Source: Methylotenera oryzisoli (GTDB lineage Bacteria > Pseudomonadota > Gammaproteobacteria > Burkholderiales > Methylophilaceae). Taken from it: 64,000 nucleotides of DNA. Below the pieces are notes generated by a model, which was not told where the DNA came from, did no database searches, and was given only the letters and a program-made list of their open reading frames with translations. Position 1 is the stretch's first letter, and the number at the start of each line of letters is the position of its first letter. Below are positions 1-11,422 of the stretch, piece by piece. The stretch covers positions 1 through 64,000 of the forward strand of contig NZ_PQVH01000005.1 of NCBI RefSeq assembly GCF_004661485.1. Direction: 5' to 3'. The position numbers and the translations under genes were made by a program.

Positions 1-19
1 TTAGCAGTTCGCTGGCTGG
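1..19. repeat. 19-bp direct repeat, hsdS repeat copy at window edge
   Basis: Bases 1-19 are identical to 862-880. Both encode the PASELLK segment of the HsdS conserved repeats, one before and one after the remaining recognition domain. Duplicated repeats of this kind are where hsdS genes recombine to change specificity. Confidence 0.8.
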
Positions 20-880
20 TTCGTCGTTGGGCTCTTGCGGGACGAGTTTGCCCATGACGGCGAGTTGCAGCAGGGTTTGTTTGAGAGCATCTATGCTGGC
101 TTCGGTGGTGAATAGCACATCAAAATGTGCATAGATGCGTTGCCAGTTGGCGTTAAATTCTGCGGCGTTTAGGCTTTGGGTAAGCGTGGCGAGCAGTTGG
201 CTCACCAAGGTTTCATGCGCTTCTTGTGCGTTGCTGTGTTGTTGCTCTAACTGGTCGCATAGCGCCATTAGCTCATCGACTTTGGCTACGATACGGTGTT
301 GTTCTACTTTAGGTGGTAGGGGCAATAATAAAGCTGCTATAGATTCAGAATTAAGTGTATTTCCTTTAATCGCACTTTTCGAATTACCTTCGTTTGCACG
401 TGCTGGTAATATTTTAAAAAGATAATTTTTATCTATCGCAGGTGATGGATAAATTGAAATTATTGCTTCATTATGAAATGCAGGTGCATCAAGGATTGAA
501 ATCTTCCCTAATGTTAGCTTGAAGCTCATCAGGATTGTGCCCGCTGGCACTGGCTCGCTTTTAAAAACTTCATTGAGTGCTTGGTGCGTAACTTTTTTTG
601 AAGTTTCGGTCACCACCCCATCATGGTTTAAATCAGCAATACTTACCCAGTTATAACCGCTATCTTCATTAGTCCAATAGACAGTACTTTTTGTCGAGGG
701 TGTTTTTCCAACTTTATAAGTTGTCACTTCTGGTAAATATACCCATTCCCACCCATTAGGCAATTCAAACGGTTTTTCATCCTCACTAATCGGTGCGAGC
801 GGTTTTTCTTTTTTCAGTTTGCCTTCTGCAATCAGTTTGGCTTTTTCGGCTTGTATGCGTTTTAGCAGTTCGCTGGCTGG
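1..880 (-). pseudogene. hsdS: Type I restriction specificity subunit HsdS, 5'-truncated, runs off left edge
   Basis: HsdS gives a type I enzyme its DNA specificity through two target-recognition domains separated by conserved repeats. The reverse strand is open from about 880 to the edge. It begins inside the central conserved repeat (PASELLKRIQAEKAK, then EDEKPFELPNGWEW), continues through one recognition domain and the helical region (KVEQHRIVAKVDELMALCDQ), and reaches the second repeat (LAVMGKLVPQEPNDEPASELL) at base 1. The start codon and the first recognition domain are missing. Upstream the frame runs into hsdM one base out of phase. No convincing ATG or ribosome site serves this frame; a TTG near 742 is the only weak option. 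Probably a deletion derivative. It could still matter if translated by coupling or frameshifting, because half-size HsdS proteins can dimerise. Confidence 0.75.
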
Positions 881-2291
881 CGATGTCTTGTTGCATGGTT
901 GCGTATTGCGCTAACAGTTGCTCTGGGTCGTGCGTGATTTGCTCGCCCACGTGTGGGTTTTTACAATCGAGGTTGTAATTACGGGCTTTAATGTCATCTA
1001 GGCTGACTTTCCAAGCTAGCGGCGATTCTTCACGGGTATTGAAGTTATTGGCTTTATTGCCCCACCATGCGGCGAGTGGTTCAAATTCTTCAACCTTCAT
1101 CGGTTTGGTTTTGTTATACGCTTTGACCCCTTTTGGTAATGGGTTCTCATAAAACCAAATGTCTTGTGTTGGCGTGCCTTTAGTAAAAAACAGCAAATTG
1201 GTTTTAATGCTGGTGTAAGGCGCAAACACGCTGTTGGGCAAGCGCACAATAGTGTGCAGGTTGCAGTCTTCGAGTAGTTTTTCTTTGATACGGGTTTTAA
1301 TGCCTTCGCCAAACAGAAAGCCATCCGGCAACACCAGTGCGGCGCGGCCACCGCTTTTGAGTAGCTGCATAATGAGTACTAAAAACAGATCTGCGGTTTC
1401 ACGGGTGCGGAATGTAGCTGGGAAGTTGGTTTCAATGCCGTCTTCTTCATTCCCACCGAATGGAGGGTTGGTCACAATCACATCCACACGCTCATTCGGC
1501 CCCCAGCTGATTAAAGGCCTTGCTAGCGTGTTGTCGTGCCGGATGTTACTTGGCACATCAATGCCGTGCAAAATCATGTTGGTGGTGCATAGCAAGTGCG
1601 GCATGGGCTTTTTTTCTACGCCATGGATGCTGGTTTGCAGTATTGCTTCATCTTCTACGGTTTTTACATCCTGTTTGCGGATATGTTCAATGGAGCAAGA
1701 TAAGAAGCCGCCGGTGCCGCAAGCGGGGTCCATCACCTTTTCACCCAAGCGAGGATTGGCCATACGCACCATAAACTCGGTGACAGCACGTGGCGTGTAG
1801 AACTCACCGGCATTACCTGCAGCTTGCAGATCACGCAGCAGTTGTTCGTACATATCGCCAAATAGATGGCGTTCCTGCGCCTTATTAAAATCCACACCTT
1901 CTTGAATTTTGTTAATCACCTGGCGGATTAACTGGCCAGACTTCATGTAGTTGTAGGCGTCTTCAAACACCGAGCGGATCACATAGGCGCGTTGATCACC
2001 ACCTTTGGCTTCAAGATTTTGTAAGGCTGGAAACATCTCGTTATCTAGAAACTGCTTCAGCGCATCACCTGTCATGCCTTCAGCATTAGCAGCCCAATTG
2101 CGCCAGCGATATTGCTCCGGCAGGGGTGAGTGGTAGTTGTCTTGCAATAATTCCCACTCGGTTTCACGATCATCAAAGATTTTTAGAAACAGCATCCAAA
2201 CGAGTTGGCTTAAGCGTTGTGCGTCGCCATCAACACCTACGTCCTTGCGCATGATGTCTTGAATGGATTTAATGGTGCTAGAAATGCTCAT
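786..2291 (-). CDS. hsdM: Type I restriction-modification N6-adenine methyltransferase subunit HsdM, altered C-terminus
   Basis: This 501-residue protein is the methylating and modification subunit of a type I system. The N-terminal helical domain is followed by the N6-adenine methyltransferase core: GEFYTPR at 162-168, the SAM-binding motif DPACGTGG at 188-195 and the catalytic NPPF at 275-278. It lies 42 nt downstream of hsdR. Up to about residue 470 (MQQDIAS) it looks like a normal HsdM. The last 30 residues (QRTAKTHTS onward, very polar) are an out-of-frame reading of hsdS DNA, so the true C-terminus is lost. Catalytic motifs are intact, but interaction with HsdS may be impaired. Confidence 0.9.
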   Translation of the reverse strand: MSISSTIKSIQDIMRKDVGVDGDAQRLSQLVWMLFLKIFDDRETEWELLQDNYHSPLPEQYRWRNWAANAEGMTGDALKQFLDNEMFPALQNLEAKGGDQRAYVIRSVFEDAYNYMKSGQLIRQVINKIQEGVDFNKAQERHLFGDMYEQLLRDLQAAGNAGEFYTPRAVTEFMVRMANPRLGEKVMDPACGTGGFLSCSIEHIRKQDVKTVEDEAILQTSIHGVEKKPMPHLLCTTNMILHGIDVPSNIRHDNTLARPLISWGPNERVDVIVTNPPFGGNEEDGIETNFPATFRTRETADLFLVLIMQLLKSGGRAALVLPDGFLFGEGIKTRIKEKLLEDCNLHTIVRLPNSVFAPYTSIKTNLLFFTKGTPTQDIWFYENPLPKGVKAYNKTKPMKVEEFEPLAAWWGNKANNFNTREESPLAWKVSLDDIKARNYNLDCKNPHVGEQITHDPEQLLAQYATMQQDIASQRTAKTHTSRKSQTDCRRQTEKRKTARTD

Positions 2292-2332
2292 ATTGTTATG
2301 CTTGATTTTTTGTGTTGTCTGCTAGCTAAGGG

Positions 2333-4711
2333 CTAGGCGTAAAGGTGCTGTTCTAATTCTTGTAGTGCAGCAATATAGGCTGGTTTGCCACCAAACGCAG
2401 ATACTAACTCACTGGCAGTCCCCATGTCTTTAAATGGATCTAATGTCAGTATTTTAATGTCTTCGATGTTTTCAATACCGGTGTCTTGGTATTTTTCTAA
2501 TAAGCTTTCTAATACTTGTCTTGCTTGCTCACCATATTTGGCAAAGTAATTACGTTTCTTCACCTGTTCTGCACGTTCACGACGCGTGAGTGGTGGCTGG
2601 TCAAACGCCACATGGCAGATTAAATCAAACGCATCAAAGTCTTTGCCCACTTCTTCTGCTAGCGCTTCTAGTAATACGCCATGCTGTTCTAGCTCATGTA
2701 TCAACGCTGCCTTACGCTCTGCACTTGTCCATGAACGCAAGAATTCATCGAGTGTTGCAAAGTCTTTGCGCACTGTGCTGCGCGTGTAGTCTTTTAGGGA
2801 TTCCGTGATTAGCTTACCTTCTGGTCCATAGTATTGGACGCGCTCAGACACCACATATACTGTCACATCACCTAACACATACTTGATGCGCTTAGTGTCA
2901 GACTCGTCATCAATACTGATATCTGGAGAGGTGTTTTCATCAGCTGCACCTTTGACCTGCTTAATTGGATTGCCGTTTTCATCTAAGATGATTTCAGGCA
3001 CTTCATCTGGCGGTACAGGGGATTCATCACCTTTTGGCTCATAAATCACGACTGGTTCACCGTCGAAGTCTTTATCGGCAAACAATTCTGTGGCTTTTTT
3101 GAAGTCCATAATGGTAAACCAGTATTTACCGTAGTCTTCGTTAATGCGCGTGCCGCGACCAATGATCTGCTTGAACTCTGTCATCGATTTAATATGCTGA
3201 TCCAACACGACCAGCTTACAAGTTTGCGCATCCACGCCTGTGGTCATCAGCTTTGATGTGGTCGCGATGACTGGATAGCGTTCTTCAGGGTTAATAAAGT
3301 TATCTAATTCCGCTTTTCCTTCCATCTCATCACCCGTAATACGCATCACGTATTTACGATTTTCTTTTACACGCGCTGGATTTAGATTGACGAGTGCCTG
3401 ACGCATACGCTCGGCATGATCGATATCATCACAAAAGACGATCGTTTTAGCATAAGGATCCGTTGCGGAGAGAAACTCTGTGATTTTTTGGGCGACTAAT
3501 TCCGTACGCTTTTCCAGAACAAGGTAACGGTCCATGTCTGACTGGTTATACACTCGATCTTCGATGACTTGGCCATACTTATCTACTTGGCCTTTATGCG
3601 GTCGCCAGCCTTGCAAGTCTTTATCAATGTCGATTCTAACCACTTTGTAGGGGGCTAAGAAACCATCTTCAATGCCTTGCTTCAAAGAGTAGCTATATAC
3701 AGGGTCACCAAAGTAATGAATGCTGGATACCTCTTTGGTTTCTTTGGGAGTAGCGGTGAGACCGATATGTGTTGCTGTATTGAAGTAAGTGAGCACTTCG
3801 CGCCAGGCTGAATCTTCTGCTGCACTTCCACGGTGACATTCGTCGATGACGATTAAATCAAAGAAATCTGGTGAGAACTGCTTATAGATATTTTTATCTT
3901 CTTCGTTACCCGTGACTGCCTGGTAAAGCGATAGATAAATCTCATAGCTTTTATCGATTTGACGTTTGCTAATCTTGGTCATGGCAGGACCAAACGGCTT
4001 AAAGTCATTGTTTTTAGTTTGATCAACTAGGATATTTCTATCAGCTAAAAACAGAATGCGTTTCTTAGTGCCTGATTTCCACAAACGCCAGATGATCTGA
4101 AAGGCGGTATAGGTTTTACCTACGCCGGTTGCCATGACCAGTAGAATACGTTGTTGTCCGCGCGCTACAGCTTCTATCGTGTTATTAATGGCATTTGCCT
4201 GGTAATAACGCGGTGCACGACCAGAACCATCGTCGTAATATGGCATTTCAACTGTTGTGCGAGCCTGTTCAGATTGCAGGCCTTTCCAATCGCAATAGCG
4301 TTGCCATAACTCTTCCGGCGAGGGAAACTCACTCAGTGCTAATTCTTGCTCAGTTTGTGTGGCATTACCCGTTCTATCATGGAGCAAAAATGCATCGCCA
4401 TTTGAGCTAAATACGAATGGGACACCTAGCGTTTCGGCATAATTGAGCGCCTGTTGCATACCTGCGCCAACACTATGACTATTATCTTTGGCCTCAATAA
4501 TAGCAATCGGGATATTGGATTTGTAGTAGAGGATGTAATCAGCACGCTTTTGCTCACCACGTGCATGCATCTTGCCACGAACGATGATGCGGCCTTTAGT
4601 AAAGCTGACTTCTTCACGGATTTGCGTTTGTATATCCCAGCCAGCCTGTTGTATTGCTGGCGTAATAAACTTGGTGCAGATGTCTCGTTCTGACAACTTG
4701 TTTTTACTCAC
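2333..4711 (-). CDS. hsdR: Type I restriction endonuclease subunit HsdR
   Basis: The restriction and DNA-translocating subunit, 792 residues. The N-terminal PD-(D/E)xK nuclease shows D58 and E73-A-K75 (ADYILYY then IIEAKD). A superfamily 2 helicase core follows, with Walker A MATGVGKT at 193-200, DECH at 290-293 and GLTATP shortly after. The C-terminal part resembles the EcoEI-type HsdR C-domain. The start is GTG at 4711, set by GGAG 8 nt upstream; the nearby ATG at 4716 is out of frame and stops at once. The gene is intact and leads the operon hsdR-hsdM-hsdS, which lies directly after gyrB. A complete nuclease beside a damaged specificity gene is notable. Confidence 0.93.
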   Translation of the reverse strand: MSKNKLSERDICTKFITPAIQQAGWDIQTQIREEVSFTKGRIIVRGKMHARGEQKRADYILYYKSNIPIAIIEAKDNSHSVGAGMQQALNYAETLGVPFVFSSNGDAFLLHDRTGNATQTEQELALSEFPSPEELWQRYCDWKGLQSEQARTTVEMPYYDDGSGRAPRYYQANAINNTIEAVARGQQRILLVMATGVGKTYTAFQIIWRLWKSGTKKRILFLADRNILVDQTKNNDFKPFGPAMTKISKRQIDKSYEIYLSLYQAVTGNEEDKNIYKQFSPDFFDLIVIDECHRGSAAEDSAWREVLTYFNTATHIGLTATPKETKEVSSIHYFGDPVYSYSLKQGIEDGFLAPYKVVRIDIDKDLQGWRPHKGQVDKYGQVIEDRVYNQSDMDRYLVLEKRTELVAQKITEFLSATDPYAKTIVFCDDIDHAERMRQALVNLNPARVKENRKYVMRITGDEMEGKAELDNFINPEERYPVIATTSKLMTTGVDAQTCKLVVLDQHIKSMTEFKQIIGRGTRINEDYGKYWFTIMDFKKATELFADKDFDGEPVVIYEPKGDESPVPPDEVPEIILDENGNPIKQVKGAADENTSPDISIDDESDTKRIKYVLGDVTVYVVSERVQYYGPEGKLITESLKDYTRSTVRKDFATLDEFLRSWTSAERKAALIHELEQHGVLLEALAEEVGKDFDAFDLICHVAFDQPPLTRRERAEQVKKRNYFAKYGEQARQVLESLLEKYQDTGIENIEDIKILTLDPFKDMGTASELVSAFGGKPAYIAALQELEQHLYA

Positions 4712-4810
4712 GCATTTACTCCATTATTATCGTTATTTGTGTCTGGCTAGATCTGTAAATATTAATTTAGTTTTTTCTTATCGCCATTTTAATTTATAAA
4801 TTTTTATATT

Positions 4811-4836
4811 AAAAAAGCCCAATATGGGCCTTTTTA
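4811..4836 (-). terminator. Rho-independent terminator after gyrB
   Basis: GCCC-AATAT-GGGC hairpin with A/T flanks, read on the minus strand as a stem followed by a T run. It separates the dnaA-dnaN-gyrB strand from hsdR. The A and T runs on both sides could make it work in both directions. Confidence 0.75.
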
Positions 4837-4899
4837 ATATCTCAAAAAATATGAACTTTTGAGACAAATACAAACTTCAATGAGATCCTACAACAAGAG

Positions 4900-7377
<2,478 letters not shown>

Positions 7378-7386
7378 CTAAAGCTT

Positions 7387-7402
7387 TGTTTCACGTGAAA
7401 CA
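7387..7402. promoter_or_regulatory. parS site 1 (ParB-binding centromere)
   Basis: Perfect 16-bp palindrome TGTTTCACGTGAAACA, the consensus parS of chromosomal ParB proteins. It lies between gyrB and dnaN, ending 5 bp before the dnaN stop codon. parA and parB are 11-13 kb away in this window. Confidence 0.95.
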
Positions 7403-7406
7403 CTCG

Positions 7407-8507
7407 TTAGATGCGCATTGGCATCACAACGTATTTGTAATCTGGGTTATTCGGCAAGGTAATTAAGCAGCTGCTGTTTGCATCCGCAAATGAGAATGTT
7501 ACTTGCTCACTATTGGTATTGTTAAGTACATCAATGAGATACGTGACATTAAAGCCAATATCTAGAGTATCACTACCGTATGCGATTTCTAATTCTTCCT
7601 CAGCCTCTTCCTGATCGCTGTTTGTACTAATTAATTTCAGATTATTATTACTTAGTACCATGCGAATACCGCGATATTTCTCATTAGATAAAATAGAAGC
7701 ACGTTGCATTGCTAACAATACACCTAAACGTTCTGTGGTAAATGTATTTTGATGACCAGTCGGAATTACTCGGTTGTAATCAGGGAACTTGCCATCAATT
7801 ACTTTAGAAATCAACCTAATATTACCAAAACTAAAGTTAACTTGGTTATTGGCTATCTCTACATTGACATCTTCTTCACTATCATCCAATAGTTTAATTA
7901 ACTCAATTACTGTCTTACGAGGCAAGATAACATCTTGTTTTTCATAGTTTTCTTTAAGTTCAGTCGATGTAAAACTCAATCGATGACCATCAGTACCTAC
8001 AATATTTAAACGGTTAGCAACGACCTCTACTAATAAGCCATTTAAATAATAGCGAATGTCTTGTTGCGCCATAGCAAATTCAACTTGCTTTAGTAATTCT
8101 TTTAACTGTCTTTGCGGAATGGTAATTACCGTACCTTGCGACTGGGTTTTAGTCATGACTGGGTAGTCAGCTGCAGGCAATGTTTGTAAATTAAAACGGC
8201 TCTTACCTGCTTTAACAGTAATTCGGCTGTCATTAGTTGCCATATTGATATCTGAGTTATCTGGTAATGATCTGCAAATATCTAATAATTTTTTAGCTGA
8301 AATCGTTGTAGAGAAATCATTAGTAGTAGCACTGTCCACAGATAACGATATTTGCATTTCCAAATCAGTTGCTGTGAGATGAATTTTGTTTTGTTTAGTT
8401 TCAAGCAATAAATTAGACAAAATAGGTAGCGTATGTCTCTTTTCTACAATACTTGTCACTGAAGTTAACGGTTTTAATAACGTTTCACGGTTGATTTGTA
8501 TATTCAT
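7407..8507 (-). CDS. dnaN: DNA polymerase III beta sliding clamp
   Basis: Processivity clamp of the replicative polymerase, 366 residues, the normal length for a three-domain DnaN ring subunit. Recognisable features are the N-terminal KRHTLPILSNLLLE, the repeated clamp folds, and the C-terminal PNNPDYKYVVMPMRI ending, where MPMRL/I is the usual last motif. It follows dnaA on the same strand after a 248-bp gap that contains a DnaA box, so it is probably transcribed from the dnaA region and from its own promoter in that gap. Intact. Confidence 0.97.
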   Translation of the reverse strand: MNIQINRETLLKPLTSVTSIVEKRHTLPILSNLLLETKQNKIHLTATDLEMQISLSVDSATTNDFSTTISAKKLLDICRSLPDNSDINMATNDSRITVKAGKSRFNLQTLPAADYPVMTKTQSQGTVITIPQRQLKELLKQVEFAMAQQDIRYYLNGLLVEVVANRLNIVGTDGHRLSFTSTELKENYEKQDVILPRKTVIELIKLLDDSEEDVNVEIANNQVNFSFGNIRLISKVIDGKFPDYNRVIPTGHQNTFTTERLGVLLAMQRASILSNEKYRGIRMVLSNNNLKLISTNSDQEEAEEELEIAYGSDTLDIGFNVTYLIDVLNNTNSEQVTFSFADANSSCLITLPNNPDYKYVVMPMRI

Positions 8508-8700
8508 CTCTATAACCTAAATAATATATATATAAAATAATAACAATAATAATGTTGCATTTTTTTGTGCATAACTACTTTTTGTTTAATATTTTCAATA
8601 GCTTGCAACAATTTTTTTTATCTTGGTAAAAACATAATCTACTGTGGGTCAATTGTTGATTAAATTTCCCAAATTTCTTAATCACAACCTTATGCTAATT

Positions 8701-8709
8701 TTATCCACA
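8701..8709. promoter_or_regulatory. DnaA box between dnaA and dnaN
   Basis: Exact TTATCCACA in the very AT-rich 248-bp dnaA-dnaN gap. It could contribute to autoregulation or be an origin sub-region; only one perfect box is visible here. Confidence 0.6.
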
Positions 8710-8755
8710 ACTTATCCTTAACCCGATTGTAGAAAATTAAGCTGATTTTTACTGT

Positions 8756-10174
8756 TTAATCTCTAATTACCTGAACTAAAAACCCAATATCTCTGGCAAT
8801 TGTTGCGTCATTTTGTCTTAATAAATCAATCTCATCACACGCATGCATTACTGTAGTGTGATGTCTGCCGCCAAATGCCTCGCCAATTTCAGGGAAGCTA
8901 TGGTTGGTTAATTCACGTGATAATGCCATTGCGATTTGTCTAGGACGGGCAAAATTACGAGTCCTTTTTTTGCTATACATTTCCGCTACTTTGATTTTGT
9001 AGTAGTCAGCAACCGTCTTCTGTATGTTTTCCATCGTCACCTGACGGCCACGTACCGCTATTAAGTCACGTAATGCGTCTTTAGCGAGGTGTACGTCTAT
9101 CGCATGACCGGTGAACTTAGACATAGCAATAATACGGTTTAAGGCACCTTCCAGCTCGCGTACGCTAGATCTAATCTGCTTAGCGATAAAAAAGGCGACA
9201 TCTTCAGGCAAGTTAAGATTTACCGCTTCTGCCTTCTTGAGCAAAATCGCTACACGCATTTCAAGCTCTGGAGGCTCAACAGCAACAGTTAGACCCCAGC
9301 TAAAGCGGGTTCTTAAACGTTCATCTACGTCAGCAATTTCTTTAGGATAAGTATCACAAGTGATAACAATTTGTTTTTTTGCTTCAATTAGTGAGTTAAA
9401 CGCATAGAAAAACTCTTCTTGCGTACGTGTTTTTTTAGCAAAAAACTGAATATCGTCAATCAGTAACAAATCCAGAGAGTGATATTGGCGTTTAAATTCA
9501 TCAAACGCTTTATGTTCATATGCTTTAACCACATCTGATACATAGCGCTCAGCATGCAAATAACGAATTTTTGCATCCGGATTATGTAGTCTTAATTCGT
9601 TACCGATTGCTTGCAATAAGTGGGTTTTACCTAAACCTACACCACCGTAGATAAATAATGGGTTGTAAGCGCTACCAGGATTCTCAGCCACTTGTATCGC
9701 TGCCGCGCGTGCTAATTGGTTAGCACGGCCTGTTACATAATTATTGAAGTTGAATGTAGGATTTAAGTTTGAAGTGTCCACGTTTTTATGAGCGGTGACT
9801 GTTGTTTTCTTAGTTTTTGCTAACACTTCACTTAAGTTTTGTTTAATGCTCTCAGACTTGATTTCATTCATAGTCTGTTTATTTTCAACAATAACTTTAG
9901 CAACCTTTTTTACAGGTTCATCAGCGTTGGTCTTGGTCGTGACATCACCTAGTACTAATTCAATTTGAATATTAGGCTTATGCTCTTCCGCAAATTGTTC
10001 AATTTTTTTCAAAAATCGATCTTTAACCCATTGCATCACAAAACGATTAGGCGCAAATATGCGCACAGCATCACCGTTCACTTCTGTATGCAGCGGTTTG
10101 ATCCAAGTATTGAATTGTTGTGCTGAAAGTTCTTTCTGAAATTTAGAAAGACAAGCAGGCCAAAAATTTTCCAT
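8756..10174 (-). CDS. dnaA: Chromosomal replication initiator protein DnaA
   Basis: Initiator ATPase that melts oriC, 472 residues. Domain I is residues 1-75 (FWPACLSKFQKELSAQQFNTWI). A variable linker follows. AAA+ domain III carries Walker A GGVGLGKT at 177-184 and Walker B LLLIDDIQF. Domain IV has the DnaA-box-binding helix-turn-helix with GGRHHTTVMHACDEI near the C-terminus. The gene is divergent from rpmH; the 328-bp gap between them holds DnaA boxes. No truncation is seen. Confidence 0.98.
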   Translation of the reverse strand: MENFWPACLSKFQKELSAQQFNTWIKPLHTEVNGDAVRIFAPNRFVMQWVKDRFLKKIEQFAEEHKPNIQIELVLGDVTTKTNADEPVKKVAKVIVENKQTMNEIKSESIKQNLSEVLAKTKKTTVTAHKNVDTSNLNPTFNFNNYVTGRANQLARAAAIQVAENPGSAYNPLFIYGGVGLGKTHLLQAIGNELRLHNPDAKIRYLHAERYVSDVVKAYEHKAFDEFKRQYHSLDLLLIDDIQFFAKKTRTQEEFFYAFNSLIEAKKQIVITCDTYPKEIADVDERLRTRFSWGLTVAVEPPELEMRVAILLKKAEAVNLNLPEDVAFFIAKQIRSSVRELEGALNRIIAMSKFTGHAIDVHLAKDALRDLIAVRGRQVTMENIQKTVADYYKIKVAEMYSKKRTRNFARPRQIAMALSRELTNHSFPEIGEAFGGRHHTTVMHACDEIDLLRQNDATIARDIGFLVQVIRD

Positions 10175-10435
10175 CTGTAGTGATATACCTTAGTTTGTAC
10201 AGTTATTTTTAACTAACGTATTGAAATAACAACGATTGTATGAATGATTAACTTATTGTTTTTATTTTATTTTTTGGTAAAATTGCGTACAACTAAACGC
10301 TAATCTATCCACTGCATTTTAGCTGGTTTATCACAACTTATCCACAGCCATTTTCAAAATTAACGAATAAAATTTTTATAAATTAAAACTGATAATAATT
10401 AAAAAGTTAGCTTGATTAATAAAACTAAATAAACG
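10175..10435. other. Probable chromosomal replication origin oriC
   Basis: AT-rich gap between divergent dnaA and rpmH. It has a perfect DnaA box TTATCCACA at 10338-10346, relaxed boxes at 10328-10336 (TTATCACAA) and 10305-10313 (CTATCCACT), and A/T-only stretches near 10255-10275 and 10355-10430 that could serve as the unwinding element. The position beside dnaA and the cluster of parS sites support an origin. The dnaA-dnaN gap is the alternative or second half. Confidence 0.6.
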
Positions 10436-10465
10436 TTGACAAAACACTGTGTTATCGGGTCTAAT
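10436..10465 (+). promoter_or_regulatory. rpmH promoter, sigma70-type
   Basis: TTGACA at 10436-10441, 18-bp spacer, TCTAAT at 10460-10465 (5 of 6 to TATAAT). The rpmH start follows about 38 bp later. A strong promoter is expected for a ribosomal protein gene. Confidence 0.75.
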
Positions 10466-10502
10466 AGCGCCCTTTGTAGCATTTTGCTCGTCGGAGATTC
10501 AC

Positions 10503-10637
10503 ATGAAACGTACATATCAACCTTCTAAAACACGTCGCGCACGTACACATGGCTTTTTAGTTCGTATGAAAACTAAAGGTGGTCGCGCTGTTATTGCTGC
10601 TCGTCGCGCTAAGGGTCGTTCACGCTTAGGTCTATAA
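10503..10637 (+). CDS. rpmH: 50S ribosomal protein L34
   Basis: 44-residue basic ribosomal protein, [18 protein letters not shown] then [11 protein letters not shown]-like ending ([16 protein letters not shown]), full length for the family. The ATG at 10503 is chosen because L34 always begins MKRT; a longer reading from 10449 adds residues with no family support. GGAG sits 7 nt upstream of the ATG. First gene of the conserved rpmH-rnpA-yidD-yidC-mnmE cluster. Confidence 0.97.
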   Translation: MKRTYQPSKTRRARTHGFLVRMKTKGGRAVIAARRAKGRSRLGL

Positions 10638-10640
10638 GTT

Positions 10641-10661
10641 AGTAACGCCATTGGCGTTACT
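10641..10661 (+). terminator. Hairpin after rpmH (attenuator-like)
   Basis: Perfect 9-bp inverted repeat AGTAACGCC-ATT-GGCGTTACT three bases after the rpmH stop, with only a short T stretch behind it. It is well placed to stabilise rpmH mRNA and lower read-through into rnpA. Confidence 0.55.
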
Positions 10662-10704
10662 TTCGCTGTATGTGTCAGTTTAATTACAGTAAAAACTTAA
10701 TATA

Positions 10705-11115
10705 GTGCGCACGCTTAGGTTTACGAAAAAAGCTAAGCTTATTAAAACGGATGAATTTTCATCCGTTTTTAATTTCCGCAAACGTATTTTTGCACAGTAT
10801 TTAGCCGTGCACTATCAACCTAACACTTTAGGGCACGCTCGCCTGGGTTTGGTGGTTGGGAAAAAGACGGCGAAATCGTCAGTACACAGAAACTATATGC
10901 GGCGCGTGTTGCGAGAGTTTTTTCGCTTGCATCAACATAGCATTAACCCCTTAGATTTAGTGGTGCGTGTGCAGAAAAAATTTAATAAAAAAGATTTTTT
11001 ATCTGTAGTGCAAGAGTTTGATTCTTTACTGAATAAAATTAATCTACGCACCTCATTAAATGCACCGCAAAACAACACCAATGCTTCACCATTAAAAGGC
11101 AATCAGCCTTTATAA
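10705..11115 (+). CDS. rnpA: Ribonuclease P protein component
   Basis: Protein subunit of RNase P, which matures tRNA 5' ends with the M1 RNA. 136 residues, with the family start region LRFTKKAKLIKTDEFSSVF and the signature RNA-binding helix RLGLVVGKKTAKSSVHRNYMRRVLREFFR (residues about 46-74). The start is GTG at 10705 without a clear Shine-Dalgarno, so translation may be weak or coupled. The last 20 residues are a low-complexity tail. A 12-bp palindrome lies inside the 5' part of the coding sequence (10744-10769). Confidence 0.95.
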   Translation: MRTLRFTKKAKLIKTDEFSSVFNFRKRIFAQYLAVHYQPNTLGHARLGLVVGKKTAKSSVHRNYMRRVLREFFRLHQHSINPLDLVVRVQKKFNKKDFLSVVQEFDSLLNKINLRTSLNAPQNNTNASPLKGNQPL

Positions 11116-11157
11116 TGCATGATTGCACTGTGCGCTTAATTTTTTGTGATAACAAGA

Positions 11158-11367
11158 ATGTCGCATTTATTGATTTGGTTAATTAAAGGATATCAATTAA
11201 TTTTGAGTCCTTTTTTTGGGCAGCAATGCCGCTTTTACCCTACTTGCTCACAATATGCAGTAGAGGCGATTCAAAGGCATGGTGCTTTGCGCGGCAGTTA
11301 CTATATGGTCCACCGATTGTGTCGCTGTCACCCGTGGTGTGAGGGTGGACATGATCCAGTACCTTGA
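11158..11367 (+). CDS. yidD: Membrane protein insertion efficiency factor YidD
   Basis: 69-residue small protein of the YidD family (DUF37) that assists YidC in inserting inner-membrane proteins. It has an N-terminal amphipathic segment (LLIWLIKGYQLILSPFFG) and the Cys-rich family core CRFYPTCSQY, then HRLCRCHPWCEGGHDPVP. I use the ATG at 11158; a GTG at 11146 in frame has no better ribosome site. It lies between rnpA and yidC, as in most proteobacteria. Confidence 0.93.
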   Translation: MSHLLIWLIKGYQLILSPFFGQQCRFYPTCSQYAVEAIQRHGALRGSYYMVHRLCRCHPWCEGGHDPVP

Positions 11368-11422
11368 TACCCTCTTTTAAGTTGCATTACTAAATATTTA
11401 TATAGATTGCTTATAAAACAAT

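Noticed and set aside
1234-1800. 188-codon reading frame antisense to hsdM
   Set aside because: Shadow of the methyltransferase core; composition and lack of motifs do not support a gene.
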